From assembly GCA_014763715.1 (NCBI GenBank), contig JACXUV010000010.1, positions 1 through 64,000 on the forward strand: DNA of 64,000 nt. The letters are read 5' to 3'. This DNA is from Rhodobacterales bacterium. GTDB taxonomy: Bacteria > Pseudomonadota > Alphaproteobacteria > Caulobacterales > Hyphomonadaceae. The notes beneath the pieces were generated by a model. It was not told the origin of the DNA, ran no database searches, and saw nothing but the letters and a program-made list of their open reading frames with translations. Position 1 is the stretch's first letter; each line of letters opens with the position of its first letter. This document shows, one piece after another, positions 56,981 through 64,000 of the stretch. A program made the translations under genes and the position numbers.

Positions 56981-57290
56981 GCTCGCCGGCGTCTCGCCGC
57001 GCCTGCGCTTCCTCGCTGCGGGGCAGAGGGGGTCGTAGGCGCGGTCAGATAGTCGGTCGCGTCGTGTCACGGACATCGGAGTGCTTTCCCGGAAAGCCGG
57101 TCGGGGGCGGACGGCGCGTGTGCCGGCGCGCGGCCTGACTGCAAGGAGGCGGGCTTTACAAGTCGTTGGGATGGGTGGGGCGTCTTACCTGATCCCCTTG
57201 CAGCCAGTCCTTGTGCGCGCCGCTTTCCGCGACCTCCGCCGCCCCCTCCCGTCTTGCCGGGAAAAGCGACAGGGCGGGAAGGAGGATGAG

Positions 57291-57842
57291 ATGACGACCC
57301 GCACGACACAAGAGATGGCAGCGCCCAACCGGCCGGAACGCCCCCGGATCTATGTGGCATGCCTTGCCGCCTATAATGCCGGACACCTGCATGGGCGGTG
57401 GATCGAGGCGAGCGAACCGGAAGAGGTGAGGGAAGAGGTGCGCGCGATGCTTGCCGCGTCGCCGGAACCGGACGCGGAAGAGTACGCGATTCATGATTAC
57501 GAGGGGTTCGAAGGGTGCCGGATTTCGGAATGGGCGAGCTTCGACCTGGTGTGTGCGCTTGCCGACTTCATCGAGCAATATGGGTGCCTTGGTGCAAAGC
57601 TCTACTGCCATTTCGGTGAAGATCTGGACGAGGCCTGCGCGGCGCTCGACAACTATGTCGGTGAATATCGCTGCCTTGCGGACTTTGCCGAGGAACTCAC
57701 CCGCGAGACCGGAACGGAAATTCCGAAGGCGCTTGAATACTATATCGACTGGGCCGCGATGGGTCGCGATCTCGAACTGAACGGCGACGTGTTCGCTATC
57801 ACGCTCGGCTTCGACGAAGTGCATGTGTTCTGGAGCAGCTGA
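57291..57842 (+). CDS. ardA: Antirestriction protein ArdA
   Basis: A 183-residue acidic protein. RIYVACLAAYNAGHLHGRWIE and the DYEGF and LADFIEQYG segments are ArdA signatures; the C-terminal ALEYYIDWAAMGRDLELNGD is also typical. ArdA mimics DNA and inhibits type I restriction enzymes, helping incoming conjugative DNA. GGGAAGGAGGATGAG precedes ATG 57291. Its location by DUF736 and an integrase marks this as mobile-element backbone. Confidence 0.92.
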   Translation: MTTRTTQEMAAPNRPERPRIYVACLAAYNAGHLHGRWIEASEPEEVREEVRAMLAASPEPDAEEYAIHDYEGFEGCRISEWASFDLVCALADFIEQYGCLGAKLYCHFGEDLDEACAALDNYVGEYRCLADFAEELTRETGTEIPKALEYYIDWAAMGRDLELNGDVFAITLGFDEVHVFWSS

Positions 57843-57950
57843 CGGGGCGGCAATGGGCTTTCCGGTGTTCCCTTTCGGCAGGGTAGCCTGTCGGTCTTGT
57901 TCGTCCCTGTCTCTTGCCTTCTGACCTGGACGGCGCGGTCCGGCCCTGAA

Positions 57951-58026
57951 ACCGGTAGGTGTCCACGAATTTCCTCTGCACGTGCCGCGCATTCATCGCG
58001 AGGCAAATTCGTGGGCACCTACCGGT
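57951..58026. repeat. Long near-perfect inverted repeat between ardA and DUF736
   Basis: Arms of 22 bases (57951-57972 and 58005-58026) pair with one mismatch; CCTC and GAGG extend the stem with a one-base bulge. The loop is about 24 bases. There is no T-run, so it is not a usual terminator; oriT, replication or cruciform recognition are possible roles. Confidence 0.75.
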
Positions 58027-58147
58027 GCGCCGCTTCGCTTTGCCCCTGCGGGTTCTGGGCCTGTCCGGGCCGTCCCTTCGGTCAGGCGTCGACAGGGACG
58101 TGCAAGGTCCCGCTCGGCATCCACGCAAACGAAAAGGAGAACACCCC

Positions 58148-58471
58148 ATGGCAAACGCACTCGGCTACGTCCGCGAAACCGCAACCGGCTTCGAAGGCAA
58201 TCTCGCAATGATAAATCTTACCGCGCCCATCCAGATCGAGAGGAATGCCGACAAGACGGTGGACGCCCAACCGGACTATCGCATTTTCGCAGGCGAGATC
58301 CGGACCGAGATTGGCGGCGGCTGGATCGTCAAGGCAAAGTCTAGCGGCAGGGAATACGTATCCCTTACCCTTGCCGACCCGAACATCGGGCCTCGCAAGG
58401 TCTATGCGAACCTCGCGCCAGTAAAGGGCAAGAAGGGGCGCTACGTCCTCCTCTGGAATCCGAAGGATTGA
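58148..58471 (+). CDS. DUF736 family protein
   Basis: A 107-residue protein, typical DUF736: GYVRETATGFEGNLAMINL, then ADPNIGPRKVYANLAPVKG and YVLLWNP. AAAGGAG precedes the ATG. The family is found on plasmids and integrative conjugative elements; its role is unknown. It is convergent with the integrase and separated by a small hairpin. Confidence 0.88.
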   Translation: MANALGYVRETATGFEGNLAMINLTAPIQIERNADKTVDAQPDYRIFAGEIRTEIGGGWIVKAKSSGREYVSLTLADPNIGPRKVYANLAPVKGKKGRYVLLWNPKD

Positions 58472-58479
58472 CCTGCGTC

Positions 58480-58501
58480 GACGGCGCTGAAAGGCGCCGT
58501 C
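58480..58501. terminator. Hairpin between convergent DUF736 and integrase genes
   Basis: GACGGCGC and its complement with a 6-base loop. No poly-T tail, so a weak or bidirectional terminator. Confidence 0.45.
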
Positions 58502-59690
58502 ACCTCCCGTTCGTGTGCTTGAGGACTTCGCCTGCCCACCAGTTCATCATCTCCACCCGCTCGGCCCAGTAGCGGGCGCGATTGTAGATCGACCGTACGC
58601 CCTTCGTGTCCACATGGGCGAGCTCGGCTTCGATTGCGTCCGGATTCCAGAGACCGCTTTCATTAAGAAGGGTCGAGGCCGTGGCACGGAACCCGTGCGG
58701 CGTCATCCGCTCCCCGGGAAAACCGAGGCGCTCCAGCGCGCCATTCATCGTGTTCTCGCTCATGGGGCGCTCGGGATTCGCCATGGCCGGAAAGACATAG
58801 TCTTCCGGTCCGTTCGTGCCGCGCAGATCCAGGAGGATGTGAAGTGCAGCCGGTGGGAGCGGCTTCCGATGCTCCCGGCGCATTTTCATGCGCTCGGCCG
58901 GTATGATCCACACGGCCTTGTTGAAATCGAACTCCGCCCATCTGGCATGCCGGAGCTCTCCTGGGCGCGGGAACAGGAACGCCATGAGTTTCAGGGCGCT
59001 TGCGGTGCCGCCGCGACCTTCATATCTCCAGATCGCTCGCACCAGGCGACCGAACTCGTCCTCTTCTGTGATAGCCGGCATGTGCCGGACCTTCGGCGAA
59101 ATGAGCGCACCGCGCAGGACAGGGGTTGGATCGCTCTCCGCCCGAAGCGTCGCAACTGCAAATCGAAACACCTCACCGATAGTCGTGCGGAGCCGCTTGG
59201 CCGTTTCATAGTTCCCGCGAGCTTCGATGGAGCGAAGCACAGCCAGGACATCGCCAGGCTTGATGTCAGTGATTGGCATCGGCCCCAGGTGTTCGCGGGC
59301 AAAGTCAAGCAGCCAAGCCTTCTTGCCGAGCGTCGTCTCGGCGAGACCGTCCAGCCTGCGCTTGTGGAGGAATTCATCGGCAATCGCGTTGAAGCTTTCC
59401 GGATCCGTCTTCTTCCGACCGGGTCGGATCGATTTGCGGACACCGCCTGGGTCTATGTCCTGCTTCAGGAGGCGCTTTGCCTTGATGCACTTCTCCCGGG
59501 CCTCTTCGATCGTGACAATTGGCCAGGCACCGAAGGACAGTGTCTTCTGCCTGCCTTCGAACCGGTAGTTCATCCGCCATAGTTTCGAGCCGGTCGGGAC
59601 CACGAGGATGTAAAGTCCGCGTCCGTCCGCCCGCTTGTAGGACCTCGCCTCAGGCAACAGGGCGTCGATATCTGTGTCGGTGAGTTTCAT
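58500..59690 (-). CDS. P4-type tyrosine integrase at tRNA-Leu
   Basis: A 396-residue recombinase with N-terminal DUF4102 (LTDTDIDALLPEARSYKRADGRGLYILV) and catalytic domain: Arg I in PRPGELRHARW, the HGFRAT box, and the C-terminal Tyr within RSIYNRARYWAERVEMM. ATG 59690 is preferred to an upstream start. It lies 110 bases past the 3' end of tRNA-Leu and is the likely integrase of the element to its left (ardA, DUF736). Confidence 0.92.
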   Translation of the reverse strand: MKLTDTDIDALLPEARSYKRADGRGLYILVVPTGSKLWRMNYRFEGRQKTLSFGAWPIVTIEEAREKCIKAKRLLKQDIDPGGVRKSIRPGRKKTDPESFNAIADEFLHKRRLDGLAETTLGKKAWLLDFAREHLGPMPITDIKPGDVLAVLRSIEARGNYETAKRLRTTIGEVFRFAVATLRAESDPTPVLRGALISPKVRHMPAITEEDEFGRLVRAIWRYEGRGGTASALKLMAFLFPRPGELRHARWAEFDFNKAVWIIPAERMKMRREHRKPLPPAALHILLDLRGTNGPEDYVFPAMANPERPMSENTMNGALERLGFPGERMTPHGFRATASTLLNESGLWNPDAIEAELAHVDTKGVRSIYNRARYWAERVEMMNWWAGEVLKHTNGR

Positions 59691-59800
59691 GAACCTCTTC
59701 ACAGTCAACAAGCGAAGAAGCGAAAAGGGTACCAAATTCCATCAACCCGATACAGGCCACATGGTATCGATAATAAATAATATCAATTAAATCAAGGAAT

Positions 59801-59885
59801 TGGTGCCCAGAAGAGGACTCGAACCTCCACGCCTTGCGGCACACGGACCTGAACCGTGCGCGTCTACCAATTCCGCCATCTGGGC
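59801..59885 (-). tRNA. tRNA-Leu (anticodon CAG)
   Basis: Read on the minus strand: acceptor GCCCAGA pairs with TCTGGGC, the anticodon loop is TTCAGGT between CACGG and CCGTG, a long variable arm of the class II type is present, and A-CCA is encoded. 85 bases in total. Confidence 0.95.
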
Positions 59886-60019
59886 ACGGGGTAGGGAGGC
59901 GGTCGAATACTGGCTGAGCGGGCGCCCGTCAACGGGCAAATCGCTGTGGAGTGCAAGAATATGATGGACGCATTTGCGACAAATGTCTTTTGATCCTCAT
60001 CAACAAGGATCCAGGTTCA

Positions 60020-60883
60020 ATGCCTCAAATTTTGAGAAAAGCGGTGTTGCCGCAGTACGTCGCCAATCCAGAAATTCACAATCGCTTTCTCGTTGGTGCA
60101 AATACACCAGACCTGCCCATGCCGGTGACCGCGCGGAAGAGTGGACGCATCGTGCCTGATAAAGCAGGCATGCCTTTGAGCCAATTGAACTGGTTCATCG
60201 AACACAAGAGCGAACACGCCGCGGAATTCTATGAGCGGTTGGCATCAGATATTGGTGCCGACAAAGCAGACACTTTCGTTTCTCTGATTTCGTCGTGCTG
60301 GGCGGACGGACATAAGCGGTACAAAGGCGAGATCCTAAAACTGAAGCGAAGCGTGAAAAGTTTCGTCGACAACAACTGCGCTATCGGAACTTTGCCCGTG
60401 TACGACGCAAAATACGACACTGGTGAAGCCGCTTTTTCTGACGGGGATATACAAAAGATCCTCGTCCTCAATGAAAGCATGCTTCGCTGTGCGATAGACG
60501 ACTGGATAGCGGAGCGTCGGGATGGTCAGGAAATTGGTCGTTCGGACGTCTATGTTTGCCGGGGAATTGGGATCGATCAGTCGATGTCGGCCGCTCGAAC
60601 CTATAGAGAAAGGGACTATATCTGTTCCTACTCAATGTCAGTTTCTGTCGCCGAACAATTCTGTCAGCAAGTCAGCAACGAAAAATCTGCACTCATTCAC
60701 ACGGAAGTCGACACGTTTGCCCGACGGACCTTGTTCTTCAGCCCATTCATACCAGGTATGCGATCGCATCAATTCGAATTGGGCATCATTCCGGGCCGGA
60801 AACCAGATAGTCTTACCTACCATGGCAAATTTGGTCCGCGAGGGATGGAGATTGAGGAGTATACGCTTGATCCAGGTGACTAG
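60020..60883 (+). CDS. Putative ADP-ribosyltransferase-fold protein
   Basis: A 287-residue protein, probably cytosolic, with no signal. The C-terminal half fits the R-S-E mono-ADP-ribosyltransferase pattern: VYVCRGIG (Arg181), CSYSMS (Ser-x-Ser, about 203-207) and HQFELGIIPG (Gln-x-Glu253). The N-terminal 150 residues are not recognised. AAGGA lies 10 bases before ATG 60020. It stands alone between tRNA-Leu and the relaxase gene, and could be a toxin effector or defence gene. The assignment is by motif only. Confidence 0.5.
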   Translation: MPQILRKAVLPQYVANPEIHNRFLVGANTPDLPMPVTARKSGRIVPDKAGMPLSQLNWFIEHKSEHAAEFYERLASDIGADKADTFVSLISSCWADGHKRYKGEILKLKRSVKSFVDNNCAIGTLPVYDAKYDTGEAAFSDGDIQKILVLNESMLRCAIDDWIAERRDGQEIGRSDVYVCRGIGIDQSMSAARTYRERDYICSYSMSVSVAEQFCQQVSNEKSALIHTEVDTFARRTLFFSPFIPGMRSHQFELGIIPGRKPDSLTYHGKFGPRGMEIEEYTLDPGD

Positions 60884-61075
60884 TGGGTGTTCACACCCCA
60901 TGCACCTTCGATGCTGACAGACCGCCGAGCGATCCAGTCCCAAACACCCACAACTAAAGGAAATCTCGTCCGGAAAAGCCGTGTACAGAGACCGCATCCG
61001 GCGATTACACAGTTTTCGGAGATCGGCTTGCAGTCCAACGATTACGGGCGGATATGCCCAAGAAATGCGTACACG

Positions 61076-62167
61076 TCAGCGTTCGTGTTCAGTGTCGCGC
61101 TCGCTCGGTCTCTGACGCAGGTTGATCCGCACGCCTTGCATGCTGGATGAAGTTCGCGACGCCTGCGCGATGGCGCTGATCATTTGCTGCACCGAGGGCA
61201 AAAGGCGGGCTGGCGATCGTGCGCGTGCTTCGCGACCAGGTATCGGACCGAGGCGGGTTGGAGTGCTGATCCGCGCTTGTTGTTGGCGTGCTCTGGCGAG
61301 ATCGAAGCCAAGCGTTCTGGCCTCTGCTTGCCAGGCCTGGAACAGTGCCGTGCGCTCTCTTGGCCGTTTGGCCTGCCGAGTGCGCAGGGCTGCCAGTTCC
61401 ATCCCCTTGGCCGTACGGTAGCCATAGGCGTCGGCCGCGCTTTCGATCGCCTGCCTGCGCTTCGAAAAAGCACGTTCGATGTCGCGGGGGATCGCGGTCA
61501 GGCGGAAGCTCGTGCCATGGCGCTCGACGGCATGGCCATCGCGCTCGAGTCCATTGGCGAGGTGCGCGCGGTAGATGGCGCCCGCTTCCTTCTGGGCCTT
61601 GTAGAGATCGCGGCTGACGAGACTGCCCCAGCTCCCGTCACGCCGGGGCGCCAGATTGAAGATGAAGGCATGGGTGTGGAGCTGGGGGTCGAGATCACGG
61701 CTCGTGTGATGGTGGAAGCGGGCAATTGTCAGGCCGGCGACGGGCTCGCGGATTGCGCCGCCCTTGCCACGCCTTGTGAATGCGTGATGGTCTTCGAGAT
61801 GGGCGGTGGCGGCATGAACAGCCTGGCGGTGGGCGGCTTCGATTCTGGTGCGTTCGGCAGGAGTAGAAAGTGCCCACATGACCGAGACCGATTTCGGGGC
61901 CGAGAACGTCATGTCCCAACCGGGGGCGTGCGACTTTCCAATCTGGGTAAGGCGCGTGCCAGTTCTCGGATCGTGTCCATTCAGAGCGGCTTCGAATTCA
62001 GCTTTCGAAACCGGACCCTCAAGCGCGAGCCGTTCAGCGCCTCTCCCGTCCCATTCCCCATCTGCTTCGGCTTCACCCTGGCCTGTATAGTATTCATCTT
62101 CAGCCATATGCTTGAAATAATTCACCGCGGCGGCAACGGACTTCCGGGCGGAGATCGATGCGACCAT
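61076..62167 (-). CDS. MobF-type (TrwC) relaxase domain protein, no helicase domain
   Basis: A 363-residue protein. The TrwC relaxase fold is clear: VAAAVNYFKHMAEDEYYTGQG at the start, WDMTFSAPKSVSVMWAL, and the metal site DPQLHTHAFIFN. It would nick oriT in conjugation. MobF relaxases usually carry a C-terminal helicase and exceed 900 residues; here the protein ends in an Arg/Ser-rich tail, so it is shortened or a stand-alone relaxase. Its ATG shares one base with the upstream coupling-protein stop. Confidence 0.85.
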   Translation of the reverse strand: MVASISARKSVAAAVNYFKHMAEDEYYTGQGEAEADGEWDGRGAERLALEGPVSKAEFEAALNGHDPRTGTRLTQIGKSHAPGWDMTFSAPKSVSVMWALSTPAERTRIEAAHRQAVHAATAHLEDHHAFTRRGKGGAIREPVAGLTIARFHHHTSRDLDPQLHTHAFIFNLAPRRDGSWGSLVSRDLYKAQKEAGAIYRAHLANGLERDGHAVERHGTSFRLTAIPRDIERAFSKRRQAIESAADAYGYRTAKGMELAALRTRQAKRPRERTALFQAWQAEARTLGFDLARARQQQARISTPTRLGPIPGREARARSPARLLPSVQQMISAIAQASRTSSSMQGVRINLRQRPSERDTEHER

Positions 62168-63972
62168 CAGGCGTCGTGTTCCCGGGAGAGAGAATTCCGG
62201 ATGCGTTGAGCGACTTCCGGCGACAGGATTGAGGTGAGGATGCTACCTGCCGCATCGGGATGCGGCGCAAGCTCCCTTGCAGGTCTTGTCGTCCAGTCAG
62301 CGAGCACACTGGCGGGGCGTAATTCGCTGAGCTGCGGATAGGGGAGGGTGATTTCGTAGGCATGTTCGCCGGGGCCGATAAGGAGTGCGCGGATGCCTTG
62401 CTTGAATGCGCCCAACCTGTCCGACAGTTCCGATGGCGTTATGACGGGACGAACTTCCCGCTCCTTAGTCCAGCTTGTCGAAATTTGGCCGCCTGATCGT
62501 GTCTCGCTCTTGCGGTAGAACTCGACGGTCTGCTGGCCGATCAACCGACTCGTCGTTTCGGCGCTCTGCCCCAAGTTCATGCGGGTGATGATGTGCGTGC
62601 CGATCATGCCGATCCAGGCATCGGCCTGGTCATGACCATATGTGTTGCGGATCTGGGAAAGGTCCTGTGCGCCGAGCACGACGCTGATGCCTTTGGACCT
62701 GCCGACATCCAGCAGGGTCGAGAAATGGGGCAGGCGTTCTAGCTGAGGGAACTCATCGAGGAAGAGCCAGGTACGCCGTCCCGGGTTCTCCTGCATGGCC
62801 GGTGAAGCAGCGTGGGAGGCGAGAAGGCCAACGATGCCGGACAGCCAGGCCTTGGTCAGCTGTGGAAAGCGTCCGTCATGCTGCAGCACGATCGGATGAC
62901 ACGCCGGATGGCCCAGCCATTCGCGGACAGAGAAGGAGCGCTCGCGCGAACTTTTCGGCCAGGCTTCGGCGAGGACGCTCACCACGTTCATGTGGGCCTT
63001 GAAGGTCGAGAGAATGCTTTGCGTCGTCTTGCTGCTCGGCTCTTTCAGGAACTGGATCGCTTCGGGGTGGTAGCGCTCTGCAATGCCCAGAAGCACATCT
63101 GCATCCGCGACCACTAGCTTTCGGAGGTCTGTCCAACCCCAGCCACGTACTTGTCTCACCTGGAGGGAGATGACGCAGGCCGTCAGAATCTCGCGCGCTG
63201 CGTCTGACCAGATACGGTCGGACCGGCTTTCAGGGATGAGCCGCGCCGCGAGTTCGCGTGCTTCCTGTTGTGTCTGGCAGTCGGTTGCGATGTCCCATTG
63301 CAGGGAGCGAGCATCATGGGGTGCAATGATATTGCCGATCCTTGGCAGCTTCGAGGTCATGTCGCCTTTGACATCAAGAACCAGCACCTTGTCGCCGCGC
63401 TCAATGGCCTGAAGCATGAGGTGCAGCATGGCGGTGGTCTTGCCTGCGCCGGTACTGCCCCAGATCAGGAAATGACGGCTTTCTCGGTCACGGCTGATGG
63501 GAATGCCGGAAGGAAACTCAAGCCCGGATCCAGACCGGCGGCACTCGCGTTTTGACAGGGATTGGAGCGTTCGTCGTGCGGTTTTGCCCGCAAGGTGCTT
63601 CCGCCCACGAATGACTTTGGGAGGTGGGCGGGCGGTCATCGTCTGACGGACGAAGCCGATCAGCGCGAGGAGCGACAGACCCGTCAGAACCGCGACAGCA
63701 TTGTGCCGAAGCATGAATTGCCCGGTCGTTCCATAGTGATCGAGGATGCGTCGGCATCTCGGCCAGTCAGCAGATCCGATAGGATCTCCAATGAGTGAGG
63801 TGATCCGGGCTTTGCCGCATCTCGCCATGAACGCAGTGTCGTGGCGAGCGTAGACGTCCGCCTCGGTATAGGTGCCAGGTGGGTATAATTCGAACCCGAG
63901 CTTGTAGGTTGCGATAGAAGCTGCGCCACACAGGACAGCGAAGGTGAAGAGGGCGGGCTTGAGGTGTCTCAT
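62167..63972 (-). CDS. Type IV coupling protein (TraD/VirD4-like)
   Basis: A 601-residue inner-membrane ATPase that brings the relaxase-DNA complex to the conjugation channel. Two N-terminal spans (LFTFAVLCGAASIATYKLG, AVLTGLSLLALIGFV) precede Walker A WGSTGAGKTTAM, the VLDVKGD strand and Walker B TWLFLDEFPQLERL. ATG 63972 has GAGGA 8 bases before it, which is preferred to TTG 63987. It is coupled with the relaxase gene; further transfer genes probably lie beyond the window. Confidence 0.9.
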   Translation of the reverse strand: MRHLKPALFTFAVLCGAASIATYKLGFELYPPGTYTEADVYARHDTAFMARCGKARITSLIGDPIGSADWPRCRRILDHYGTTGQFMLRHNAVAVLTGLSLLALIGFVRQTMTARPPPKVIRGRKHLAGKTARRTLQSLSKRECRRSGSGLEFPSGIPISRDRESRHFLIWGSTGAGKTTAMLHLMLQAIERGDKVLVLDVKGDMTSKLPRIGNIIAPHDARSLQWDIATDCQTQQEARELAARLIPESRSDRIWSDAAREILTACVISLQVRQVRGWGWTDLRKLVVADADVLLGIAERYHPEAIQFLKEPSSKTTQSILSTFKAHMNVVSVLAEAWPKSSRERSFSVREWLGHPACHPIVLQHDGRFPQLTKAWLSGIVGLLASHAASPAMQENPGRRTWLFLDEFPQLERLPHFSTLLDVGRSKGISVVLGAQDLSQIRNTYGHDQADAWIGMIGTHIITRMNLGQSAETTSRLIGQQTVEFYRKSETRSGGQISTSWTKEREVRPVITPSELSDRLGAFKQGIRALLIGPGEHAYEITLPYPQLSELRPASVLADWTTRPARELAPHPDAAGSILTSILSPEVAQRIRNSLSREHDA

Positions 63973-64000
63973 GGAACGGGTCCTCAACCGGCGGTCCGGC

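Larger units (their letters stand above)
56692..57290. other. 600-base gene-free segment before ardA
   Basis: Holds the palindrome at 56699-56723, copy B of the 48-bp repeat, and a GC-rich leader to ardA. A frame in phase with ardA from 57081 is Arg-rich and not supported as coding. Confidence 0.5.
36550..59800. mobile_element. Composite genomic island between two tRNA-integrase junctions
   Basis: The block starts at the 3' end of tRNA-Arg(CCT) with one integrase and ends at the 3' end of tRNA-Leu(CAG) with a second. It contains defence genes plus ardA and DUF736. It may be two elements inserted side by side. I did not find a second copy of either tRNA 3' end, so exact ends are not set. Confidence 0.6.

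Noticed and set aside
36550..59800. Direct repeats of the tRNA 3' ends as attR/attL
   Set aside because: Reading for copies of the tRNA-Arg and tRNA-Leu 3' ends gave none, so no att pair is claimed.
36550..64000. CRISPR array
   Set aside because: No regularly spaced repeats were found.

Overview
The window is a high-GC alphaproteobacterial chromosome segment, most like Hyphomonadaceae (Hyphomonas/Henriciella type). Supporting features are the gap - methyltransferase - pgk - aldolase cluster, the DUF4164-zapA-tkt block, lptM/lysA followed by a TIGR02302-type membrane protein, MmcB, and a cysteine-free L31. The taxonomic call is inference from gene content; no rRNA is present.

Region 1-36.4 kb is ordinary chromosome: central carbon metabolism (gap, pgk, class I aldolase, tkt, two citrate synthase paralogues), biosynthesis (thiE, argH, lysA, a PduO-type cobalamin adenosyltransferase), envelope genes (an ABC exporter, mprF, several lipoproteins), cell division (zapA) and DNA repair (mmcB). 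Points of interest are a decayed M3 oligopeptidase (6.2-8.0 kb), a DUF2798-MarR-aldo/keto reductase cluster with two matching TTAGG-N2-CCTAA operators, an unlisted 53-residue Trp-rich peptide gene (13.2 kb), and a head-to-head pair of REP-like palindromes (34 kb).

Region 36.47-59.9 kb is an accessory block bounded by two tRNA genes, each with a tyrosine recombinase at its 3' end: tRNA-Arg(CCT) with an integrase at 36.6 kb, and tRNA-Leu(CAG) on the minus strand with a P4-type integrase at 59.7-58.5 kb. Between them lies a patchwork defence island: (a) a 1346-residue protein joining an MqsA-type HTH, a PD-(D/E)XK-like nuclease, a P-loop STAND-like NTPase and a long helical C-terminus, with its own promoter/operator; (b) an XRE regulator with divergent operator sites and a small unknown gene; (c) a MORC/GHKL ATPase - Z1 helicase - PD-(D/E)XK - AIPR operon, convergent with a C5 cytosine methyltransferase that is divergent from vsr, i.e. 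a MORC-type restriction-modification system whose ATPase gene has no usable canonical start and may carry a 1-nt frameshift; (d) an AT-richer pair, a HEPN protein and a 579-residue protein with a nuclease-like core, which is the best candidate for an undescribed two-gene system; (e) a GSU2403-type nucleotidyltransferase with a palindromic operator. Next to the second integrase are the mobile-element genes ardA and DUF736, separated by a 76-bp near-perfect stem-loop.

Region 59.9-64 kb, beyond tRNA-Leu, begins another mobile segment: a putative ADP-ribosyltransferase, then on the minus strand a MobF relaxase without a helicase domain and a TraD/VirD4-type coupling ATPase, cut off near the window end.
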